From the NCBI RefSeq assembly GCF_027744825.2, contig NC_071349.1:7961001-8025000 (forward strand): 64,000 nt of DNA, written 5' to 3'. The position numbers and the translations under genes were made by a program. Of the stretch, positions 54,498-64,000 are shown in pieces. Position 1 is the first letter of the stretch. Every line of letters starts with the position of its first letter. A model generated the notes under the pieces. That model was given only the letters and a program-made list of their open reading frames with translations, was not told the DNA's origin and made no database searches. Source of the DNA: Synchiropus splendidus (taxonomy: Eukaryota; Chordata; Actinopteri; Syngnathiformes; Callionymidae).

Positions 54498-56067
54498 TCA
54501 GACGTCGGTGCTGTAGGGTCGGGGAGGGGGAGGGAACATGTCCGCGGGAGCGTAGTAGTTCACAGCAGACGACCCCGCTGGGTTGGCAGGCAGGGGCAGA
54601 GCAAGGGGCGGGTTCTCGTAGTAGGTGTGGAAGCCCAGCCGCTCGCCTCCGTTGCACACGTCCCCGCCCAGGCCCGAGCGGATGGAGTACGGCGAGCAGG
54701 TGGGACAGGGCTTGAGCTGAGGTCCCCTGTCCAGCTGGTCCAGAGAGACCGGCGTGATGTCGGCGCCGTCGTTGGCCAGCGCGTTGCAAGCGTTGCAGGG
54801 GAAGTGAGAGAGTGGGTCCGGCCCCGCCACCGAGCCTTTGTCCACCTCAGACTCATTCTTCTTACAGCAGTAATACTGCAGAGGGCACAGAGAGACCAGG
54901 AGGCGGGTCACATGTGAGGCGCGAGCAACTCAAGCTCCAAATGAAGTCAACTTTACATTACATACAGCAGATATTAAGACAGTGATTGTTGCATCTCATT
55001 CAGAAGGCGCGGCCACAGTTCTGGCATGCAAACCCCGAAACACACTGCAGAGAAACGTTCTAAACTATTGTGTTTCTCTTTCAGAAATCAGATGGCCTGG
55101 TCAAGGGTTCAGCAGGACTGAGGAATCCGAATCCAGCCCCCAGTCCTCGCCTTCAGTCTACGTGACTTTGGAGAAGCTCTCAGCAAGGAACATGAGGTCC
55201 AACTCAACTGTACCTCCACATCCATCCTTAGATGGGAGTTCAGGTGCCACCACCTCAACTTCCTCTGATGTCTTATCATCTGTGTGGAGTTTCAAGGCAG
55301 ATCATCTCTGCATCTCATCTTATGATGTGTATGGATGCTACACACATAAACACTTCAAACATCCCGTCTTAAGCCGGTGTGGTTCCAACCAGACTTCACC
55401 AGTTTAAAAATGAATCTTTCATGAGTCACACAGGTAAAACGGCTCCCACTCTTCTATTAAGTCAGAAGACAGAAGAAGAACCACTGAATGGCAACAAACT
55501 TCGGCTGACAGTCACAAGGACATCTTAACAAAGCAAGTCAATCTTCAGATGAAAGAATATCATTGAGCTCTTTATATCTGGTGAGCAGTGGGAGGCGAAG
55601 CTACAAACCAAACAGCTTTAAAAAGCTCTGCAGCTCTTCTTCCTTTCACGACTGTGGCGTAGTGTGTTTATTTACAACCCACTAGCACGCTGGTGATAAC
55701 AATGCCCAAGTTCACGTCTGTTAATACGTCCCATACAGTTCCAGAAACTGATGATTTTAGGTGTCATTCTAACTGAACTACATCAAAACTCTTCTTCTTT
55801 ACAGATGCTGCAGTCATAATTATTTATTTATTTTGTCTATAATATTCCTCCGGCTGCTAGTTCAAGTGAGTGCGGGGTGTGATTCATTTTGAGGGCTACG
55901 ACCAACGGCACTGTAATGAAGCCATCCTTTACAGAGTCACTGACAAAGGAGGAAGACATGAGCTGCGAGCGTACCTGGAGTCGACAGTAACAGAGCACTG
56001 CTACGATGCACAGCAGTATCACTCCGGCGAGAATTCCTCCAGTAATAACAATAGTTCCCGCTGACAT
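54498..56067 (-). CDS. fam163a: FAM163A-like single-pass membrane protein
   Basis: Small vertebrate protein of unknown biochemical role; human FAM163A is also called neuroblastoma-derived secretory protein. Two coding exons on the minus strand, 56067-55975 and 54875-54498, with the intron in phase 0, give 156 residues. Residues 6-27 form the hallmark membrane segment ([20 protein letters not shown]), followed by the cysteine cluster [12 protein letters not shown] across the splice junction. The cytoplasmic part has [28 protein letters not shown] and the invariant C-terminal STDV, a PDZ-ligand-like end. These features favour FAM163A over FAM163B. An acceptor (CTCTGCAG) about 25 bases upstream of the ATG suggests a separate noncoding first exon. 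It is on the same strand as the rabgap1l-like gene and about 3.2 kb upstream of it. Confidence 0.93.
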
Positions 56068-56647
56068 TCGACCAGCTCTCCATCAAACCCTGCAGAGACC
56101 AGAGAGTCAGGTGAGACACAGCAGAAGCAAGGATGTGACAGCCACCTGCAGAGTCCAGAACGATCGGAGGGACTCGAGGACACGCTCTTGACAAGACAGT
56201 CAGGCTCCCCAGAAGAAGCATCTGAACAGCAAACTGGAGTTTAGGGCTCCACCGAGTACTTGATGTCAACAGTAACAAAATTCCGTCTTCTTAAGGACCA
56301 ATAAAAAGCTCCGTTTTAAAGAACTGGAGCTCTCTGTCAACTGTTTTATGCTTCATAAGACATGTTCCTGGATTATGTGACATTACTTTAACATACTTGT
56401 TTAATAATGTATGGTGTCGGAGTATCACAGTCAGATGATTTAAGCAACTTTAGGTTAAAGAGAAACTCAAAATGGGTCCAAACAAAGGAAATCTAATCGA
56501 AAAAGTCATGAATAGATTATTCGACAATGGAAATATTTGTTAGTTGCAGCCCTACTTGAGTTCCCACCTGTTTCGGGTGAGAGCTGGGGTTCATATAATC
56601 AGGTCAAAGGTCATTGCATGTGAGTCATAACTGTAGCACAGACGATG

Positions 56648-56672
56648 AAGGAGGAGGAGGAGGAGGAGGAGC
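56648..56672. repeat. (GGA)n microsatellite
   Basis: Eight or so GAG/GGA units. Confidence 0.9.
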
Positions 56673-57779
56673 GGGATGCTTGAACTGAGGGGCTTGAAGA
56701 GCAAGACAAGAGGCTGGGGAGGCATGGAAGAGTTTACACCTGATGAAAACACATGCTGCTGGGGAGAAGAAATAGGAAGGAATGCAAGGTCACACGCGAC
56801 AGCTGAAGTGCTGTACTCAGATGTTGAGGAGCACTTTGTTTGGCTCGGGAATTCTCGTGATTTCTAGTTCTGACTCAGCCTGATGCGAGTCAGGACTGGA
56901 GCCTGGTGAATCGATGTCTTAACTCCTGTGAGGACATGGCTAGGATCGTCTCACCTGCTGCAGATGAACACACTCTTGTGTTTTTGGACAAGATTTAAAA
57001 GTGATGGAAAACTAAAATATTTTAACCCTGAAAGGCCTGGTTGTTTAGAAACGTTTGAGAAGACGCAGCACGCAGTATCAGGCCTGGGAGGGCGGCTCGC
57101 TCCAGTTGACCGTGTTTTCATCGGTGCTGCCATTAGCAACACTGATAAACTGAGGTCTTTTTATTTTTCATCAGAAAGACTGCGTGGGTAGTTTGTTGAC
57201 TCTTCAGTGGAGCCTGCGCGAGCTCTTGAGCAGAGAAGGACACTCACATCAGAAGGCAGTCAGAGGTGCAGGGACGAGGAGCGGATGGCGACGGGGAACC
57301 ATGACAGGGTCGTGGAGTGCGTCTCTCACTTGGACCACCTACGACGAGAGACGGAGGAGCACAAGATGACTCCAGCGACATATACAGTTACATTTCTGTC
57401 AGTCACCTTAAACCTCATTTTTATTGTTCATATTAAATGCATTCATTAGATACTTCATTGCCTCTACCAGGCTGCGGAGAACAACACTGTAAATTCAGAA
57501 TAAAAGTGTTGACAGCAATACATGACTATAGACGTTGGCAGAACCTCATCTGAAGATGGTTTCACTGAAGCCTCGTCCGTGTGAAGCGCCGCCTGGGTTT
57601 GGCTCTCTCTCTTTTCGACTGATCACCCACCGTACCGGGCTCTTCACAGGCCACAGTGTGATGGTGTTTTCATCCCCTCTTCCTTTGTAACTGACTCCCC
57701 AAGCCTCACCTGCACTTCATCATTTTCTCCATTCAGATGATTCATTAAACCACAGCGTGATTAAAACCAGCAGCTCCCT

Positions 57780-58040
57780 CAAGCCTCGCACGAGTCAAAG
57801 TCTTGGGACGGAAAACAAAAGCCCGATTAGCCAACATATGGCCCGGTGGGTTCCGTGAGGCGCTCGGCAGGATCATCGGTGTGAATAATCGAAGAACACC
57901 TCCGAGCTGCGCACAGAACAACAACATCCCCTGGATAGCTGCAGCATTCAGAGCCAGTCATTATGAAGCATACATTAGTAAAGATGTGTGAGCGGTATTA
58001 AAAATGCATCCAGCCTAATGCGCTATCAGCACCATGAGAT
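57780..58040. promoter_or_regulatory. Candidate conserved noncoding element upstream of fam163a
   Basis: Repeat-free block with CCCGATTAGCC, GTGAATAATCG, TCATTATGAAGC, ATACATTAG and GGTATTAAAAATGC cores, differing in texture from neighbouring sequence. Inference from texture only. Confidence 0.25.
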
Positions 58041-61000
58041 GATTCATCACACAAACCCTGGTGCACAACAATGGGAACCAAAGGGACATGGAGCTGCAGC
58101 CCGACCATCACTGAAGCAGACGCTGAAGGAGAGGCAGAACCAGGGCCAGCTGAGCTCTTGTGTTTCTGCTCTCTTCACCTGTTCCTGGACCAGTCACGCC
58201 GCGGCGCCACTGAAGGTGCTCGCTTCTGTGTGCCGACCCATTTGTTGAGCGCACCAGCGACTCCTCTGAGAACTCTCCCTGAAGCAGGGATCCCATTACT
58301 CGAAATGAAACTGTGACATCAATTACTGGGAGGCACGCGCGGCTGACGGCTGGCGAAACCATCCAGTCAAGTTATTACCGTAATTACAACTCAAGTTGAC
58401 ATCATTCATTTCATTTTCAACCCTATTAACTGGAAAACATCAAGGACTTTCACTGGACCAGTCGGATTTAATTACGTCAAGTCGAAAGATAAAAACATTA
58501 TTTTATGTCTCATTACTTATGTATTACAGTAGTTTATCAAAGGAACGAGAGATGAGAGAGAGAATGAGGCGCTGCAGTTTAAGGGCAGGAGATAAAACAA
58601 CCGCAGAGTGTCAGAAGATGCAGCCTTGTGAAGAGGAGAACCTGAACACGTTTGGCTCATGTAGTTTCAAACACATGGTGAGCTTCCCGGCTGCTCTCAC
58701 TGTTGGAAGGTCCCGGGTCTGCATGCATGTGGGTGGTGAGAGCGCTGCTGTGACTCACACTAGCTGCACTAGCTTTCCTCTCAATGAACATGGCTGTTTT
58801 GTTATTAGCCTGTCGCTTGCTAACCTGACTCAAACCTGGTTTCCTCCACTGAAGATGCAGAGAGAAGTGGACCTGCGACGACACCTCACAGCTGACTCCA
58901 GCAGTGCAGTTGGGATATATGACCCTGAGTCTCCTGGAGCTTTGAACAGATGTTTGGGTTACTTATTTTGCCTATGAATTCAACTGTTGTTTTTTACTCA
59001 TGACCGAATTATTTGTGTTTATTTACAGTTCTGTTTTTCATGTTACCCAAAAAAAAACCATTTTCATTTCTGATCCCTGTGATATTGAAACACGTTGAAT
59101 ATCTTCCTGGTATCAATACTGAGTCAGCCATTTTTGTTTGGGCTTCCATTAATCTGAAATAATCGCACTAAAGCCGCGTTAACACGCGATTAATGGCAAA
59201 TTAACCCCCCATGTTGAACCTCCTGTTAATGTAGCTTAAAGGAACACCAGAGTGGCCAATAATGCTTTTCTCATGCAAACATTTTCTGGCTCCAACAAGC
59301 CAACACAACAGACACTGTCAAGAACATTCAACAGAAAAACCTCAGTGGCACTGAAGAGGCTCAAAAAACATGCTAAAACTGTAGACATTATTGGACACTT
59401 GAAGCTACATTTAGAACAGATACAACATGTGTGAATCAATTGCGGTTAACTCACATTCAGTGCGATTAATTTTGATTTAAAAATTCAACCTGAGAACAGC
59501 ATAAAATGCACGAGTGACTGTATCTCCAGGGCTTTAAAACCAGCCAAACAGATTTGTGTGAATCACACAGGGAAAGTGGGTTGGAATCCAACTCCCTCCG
59601 AAGCAGCTCCCTCCGTGCGGATCCTCCACTGCGCGCTCTGCTAAATTATAAAAACGGCGAGGCATGACCGTGTTGTTAAAAGCAATGTGTGGTCTCCTGC
59701 TCTCCTCCAGCACTACTTAGCACTTCTCATCTGGAGCCATTCATTCTTTCTCCAACTTTGTTTCTTCCCAAACTAACACCCGGGGTTCGGGCCGCTGCAG
59801 ACTTGCTGGAGTGCACCAGTTCTTCCTGCACACAGCCACACAGGAGAACCTGGAGAGCAAAGAGCGAAGAGCTTGAACCGCAGCCACAGAAGACAGAAGG
59901 GAAAAAAGTCAAAAGTTTGTGGGCATGAATGAACACTACCAAAGCCTGTGACACATGAAAGCATCTCCCAGGGCTCCACTGTGCTGATTCAGAGAGGGGA
60001 GTCTAGACAGACACAGCACACTTGTCTTAAATGTGTGAGAGGCAGATCAGGAACACAACATGAATTAGCATTTTAAAGCTCAAACACTTGATCTAAAGTC
60101 AGATTCTACTACACAGATGTCAACACGCACATGTCTGTCTGAGTGTGACTGTACTGTATGTTACTGTTCTTCACAGCTGAGTGTATATCTGCAGGTGGGG
60201 TTCACTCATCACCTGCTCCTCTTTCTGTTTAAAAGCAAAAACACATATAGTTTGACATGAGACCACTGTTTATTTGGCTCACATTCACGAGCAACCGACT
60301 GGCCTCTCAACCGACTGCCAAAACAGCATTTAAGTAGACGGCATTCTCACGGTCAAGATCAGAACAGGTTGAGAGTTTTGATTCATTTTGGCGCTTCCTT
60401 TTGTTCGAGTGCGATATTCGGATTAAAATAAAAAATATTTTTTTGACTCTATTTTAGGTTTAAAAATCAGGTGTCAAACACGGCAGTTTCAGGATGATCA
60501 CTCTGCTCAGAGACAAAACTGATTTTGTAATCCTTCTACCAAGAATTCACCACGAAATTAAAGTGTTTCTTGTTTACCTGACTGTCATGAAATTCTGACC
60601 CACAAGGTCTTTAAAGTGAAGAAGCAACCTGACAGATAGAAAGCTCATGTTCACAGCATGTGTGTTCACATGTTAAGAGCCATTGAGGACTGTGTTGTTC
60701 AAACCTGGAGATGAATCTATTTATATCATCTGTTTGAACCTCAACTGGTCAAGTTCTGAAGTCTTAACACGACAGGCTGGTGAGATCAGGTGAGTGGAGG
60801 TAAATGTTTCACTTTCAATAAGGTGATTCTGGCTGCACAATTCAGACTCCAGTTACTTTTCAATGCTACTAAAGTCTGTGGAGCCGAGCCTCACATGTCA
60901 GTCCCTTACACATAACATGCCTCCCGTCGCTCCATCCACGTTCCGTTAATTCAGCTGATCCTCCTCCGCTCAGAGTGGAGTGATCGGTGAGATTAGCACT

Positions 61001-61184
61001 TTCACCACAGCCGAGCTGCAGCTGAGGAGGCATCGCTCTCCACACTATATTGGGCACTTTTGTCATCGCTCCTAACAGCCGAGTGGAAGGTGCGAGGCAG
61101 CTGAGCAAGGTGTCAGATTTTAATTTGTGTTCTCAGCGGGAAATGAAAAACTGTGTGAACACACACATGCGCACGCACACACAC

Positions 61185-61335
61185 GGGTGTGTATCACTAT
61201 CCTTGTGGGGACCTATCATTGACATAACCCTTTCCACAGCGAAACCTCAGCATCCAAAACGCATGGCTAACCTTCACCAGGACTCTTATAATGACCCAGT
61301 TAGAAGCAATAGACGCACACATACACAGGTGTGAA
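61185..61335. repeat. Dispersed repeat, copy D
   Basis: CCTTGTGGGGACCTATCATT, GACATAACCC, CATCCAAAACGCATGGCTAA and CCTTCACCAGGACTC follow the same order as copies A to C. It is flanked by CA-rich sequence. Confidence 0.6.
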
Positions 61336-64000
61336 CAGTTGCTGCATTAACACAGGATTCCAGCAAGGCCTCTTCGGTGCACAGAGCCAGATGGAAACAT
61401 CATTTCACACTGGGGGGAATCGCGTGGGAAGACGAGGGAAGGATGAGATCCCTCAACATAGCGTCGAGCAGGAATTTGTGCAGTGGCAGAAGCACACGTA
61501 AGAAAAGCTCTGAGTTTGACCCAAAAAACCCCCAAACTTTGAAGTCGCATCACTGAGTTTAACGTGTGAAGGTTCACAGCAACAGATTTCAGCGACAATT
61601 CTCCGGAGAGTTGGAAGCTTCTGAGCCTTGAGCCCAGCTGAGGGATTTCAAACACGGCTCTCTCCGTTAACTCGAATGTCCACCCCAGACACACAGAACA
61701 AACACGTTCAAGTCAATCATTCGCTGACTGAGCACGCTTGAGGCTGGGACTGAAAGCAAACCACGATTCTCACACCCATTGACATTGGTACGGATATTAA
61801 AGGGCCCTCCTGTCCAGACTTGCCTCCCCAGGAATCAAATCTCACATACAAATGGAGTAGCTTCACATCAAAATAAGTGTTTTAATGTTTATCATTTCAG
61901 AGTTCAAGTCGCCAAAAAGGCTTTTTCAACAATGACTACAAAGAACTACAATCATGGCGGATGAGCCGTGCCAGGAGTCACTGTCACTGCAGGTTCTCCC
62001 CAGCGCTCCATCACCACAGGGCCCACAACGCCAGTGGCTTCAGGGTTGGGGTTAGTAGCCGTAACATGCCGTAACATGAAACAGGGCTCCGCCTTGTAAG
62101 GTGGACTGTTAAGGAGGACCATGAAAGATGCACAATGCACTCCGTTGCTCATCTGCCCTGCACTCACCATCATCTTTATTGTGTATATTAAACAACAATA
62201 AAACAACTCAATAAAGTTAAACACACAATGCCACCATCACTGATCTGTTTTCTGGTGCGTTGAGGCAACACGATGTTCACTTAACAACTGTTGAATCCAC
62301 GCATTTTGACATTGCGGTTGACAGATATAAAATTCACCGCAGCCAATGCAAAGCGCAGAAACGAAGAAGCAAGAGACGCATCCCACCTGAGTGCAGCTCT
62401 GACATCTATCCACTCTCCAGTGAGAGTATGAATATTTCGTCGGGCTGGACCACCAAGTTTGCGCTGGAAATCACAGCGAGTCGCTGCAATTTTAAAGCCC
62501 CAGGGCTTCAATTATTCAAGTATCATTCCTTGAACAATATTTTTCCATCACCACGCAGTTTAGCGAGATAGTAAAATTGGGACTTTTCAGCCTCATCTGC
62601 CACTGAGAGCACTCATCACAGCGTGTGAGGAGAAGAAGAGAGCCACATCTAGGACACCCACCAGCCCTGCAGAGGGGAAGAAAGACAACCCAGAGGAGGC
62701 GGAGGAGGAGTGCATTTATAGATCCATAATTGCAGTTCAATGCCATTTCTATGCATTACATAAATGGCAGGGTTGGGGGTGGTGTGTTTCTTGGTGAGCC
62801 ACACTTGACCAGATAAAGACAAAAAACCATCCTGCCATCTCTTCCTCTTAACAGAGGGCGTGTCGTGGGGGCAGCAGCTGGACTACAAAGCCCTGGAGAG
62901 TCGGACATGAGGCGTCCAGTAGGCCAGTGGAGATATTGTTTGAGAGCAACTAGTAGTGTGTGTGTGTAGTGTGAAGGCCTCAAGCCCCTCAGCTGGGATC
63001 TCTCTGTGTGTATGAGCAGAGTCTCTCCCAGATGACTGGGCTCCTCACCCTGTCATGAAGAATCGATCCACCCTGCTGTGAAAAGTGGTGCCCAAAGCTC
63101 CCCAGAGCAGGTGAGCATCGAACATAAATGGACTGGTCAATGAAGAGCGCTGCCCTTTGGCTCAGCTCTTTCTTCACCACAGAGTGATTAGACTGCCCTT
63201 ATTCTCCCCACAATGGCTGAGAACTCTGCACTGAAGGTAAAAAATATCAATACTGAGACACCGCATCCAGATACAATACATGACACGACGAGTAGCGGTG
63301 CGCTGCAGGCACTCTGCCAACACAACCAGTGTTGCTGGAACGACAACAAACGCATGATACATGTCTCCTGAAGCTTTGAGCAACACTACATCTGTTTTTA
63401 CATTTATCCTACTTGAGAAGCGCAGATCAAGGGAAACAAGATTTTTGCTGCTGTTTTATTTTCTGATTATTTACTTTATATCATAGATGACACACCCTCA
63501 CACACAGTGTAATATTTAACTGTACAAGTAAATAAAAATACATTGTTGTGGTTATAGCTTCTTAGCTCGCACAAGAAAGAGTTTTTTCTTTCTTTCTAAT
63601 GCTGTTTTAAATACACATTCTTCCAGAAGTGAAAACAACTATGAGGAAACAAGTCCTCATTTGGCCCCTTATTCTGGTGCAAGATCTTTTTAATCCAGCA
63701 GTACGCGGCAGAAGCTGGTACCTGAGTACACACGGTGTGGGAAGAAGACATCGTCGTCTGTGCTGCTCAGGTCCCTGAGGAGAGCCACCGAGAGAAGCTC
63801 ATTTATAACGGTGGTGGCCCCGGGGTCCCAGCAGTGATGTGGTCAGCACCATCGCTCCAACAAACGACCCGACTTGGCAGTAGACCATTACTCACCGAGG
63901 AAATCCACTACCACATGCATTTCACCATCTACCACCTCCACCTTTAGACACTCGGTCCACGGAAACTGGCGGTGAATTTCGTATTTATAGAGCTAATAAC

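Larger units (their letters stand above)
56068..64000. other. Gene-free right end, probable fam163a upstream region
   Basis: No recognisable coding exon. It contains a (GGA)n run near 56648-56670, a candidate conserved noncoding block at 57780-58040, and dispersed repeat copy D at 61185-61335. The longest open frame (58396-58977) resembles nothing I know and lacks coding texture. A noncoding first exon of fam163a could lie anywhere in it. Confidence 0.5.

Noticed and set aside
58396..58977. 193-residue open frame on the plus strand
   Set aside because: No recognisable domain, no splice or codon-bias support, and a length still plausible by chance in a window this size.

Overview
The window looks like nuclear DNA from a bony (teleost) fish. 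Coding exons are short and split by GT-AG introns. The proteins are vertebrate-specific, several match fish-type paralogs (keap1a in particular), and the spacers carry microsatellites and fish-type DNA-transposon and retroelement debris. There is no bacterial, phage or CRISPR content. Six protein-coding genes can be supported. All exon models below were built by eye from reading frame, splice consensus and family resemblance.

Layout. (1) 55-2174, minus: the first five coding exons of keap1a (BTB-BACK part of the redox sensor that degrades Nrf2); the Kelch exons lie beyond the left edge. A GC/CpG-rich block at about 6.8-7.3 kb may hold its promoter and a noncoding first exon. (2) 7.3-20.7 kb: no recognisable gene. 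It holds a ~620 bp non-autonomous DNA transposon, two long (TA)n tracts and a solo LTR with a near-perfect target duplication. (3) 20701-36227, plus: complete nine-exon crlf1, a secreted class I cytokine-receptor-like protein, with candidate conserved noncoding blocks in introns 1, 4 and 5. (4) 36.2-40.8 kb: spacer with several copies of a dispersed repeat that also occurs elsewhere in the window. (5) 40847-43670, plus: five-exon odf3l2/cimap1d-type sperm-tail/ciliary PGPG-repeat gene, with a non-LTR reverse-transcriptase fragment in intron 2. (6) 43840-46978, minus: six-exon ebi3 (IL-27/IL-35 beta chain), tail-to-tail with odf3l2, with a consensus kB site and a perfect 20-bp-stem hairpin upstream. 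(7) 48035-51281, minus: eight-exon gene encoding only the short coiled-coil (HHL-like) form of RABGAP1L, with its own TATA box and no TBC domain. (8) 54498-56067, minus: two-exon fam163a-type membrane protein. (9) 56.1-64 kb: no recognisable gene.

How the parts relate. crlf1 and ebi3 are homologous soluble receptor subunits that pair with four-helix cytokines. Here they sit about 8 kb apart (CDS end to CDS end), with matching intron phases through the shared fibronectin-type module. keap1a, crlf1, odf3l2 and ebi3 have human counterparts on 19p13, whereas RABGAP1L and FAM163A are on human 1q25. Those two human regions belong to the same ancient paralogon, so this window may preserve a paralogon combination that mammals lost. 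The most interesting leads are the crlf1-ebi3 pairing, the stand-alone short RABGAP1L-like gene and the ebi3 upstream hairpin. I did not find a convincing wholly new biological system.
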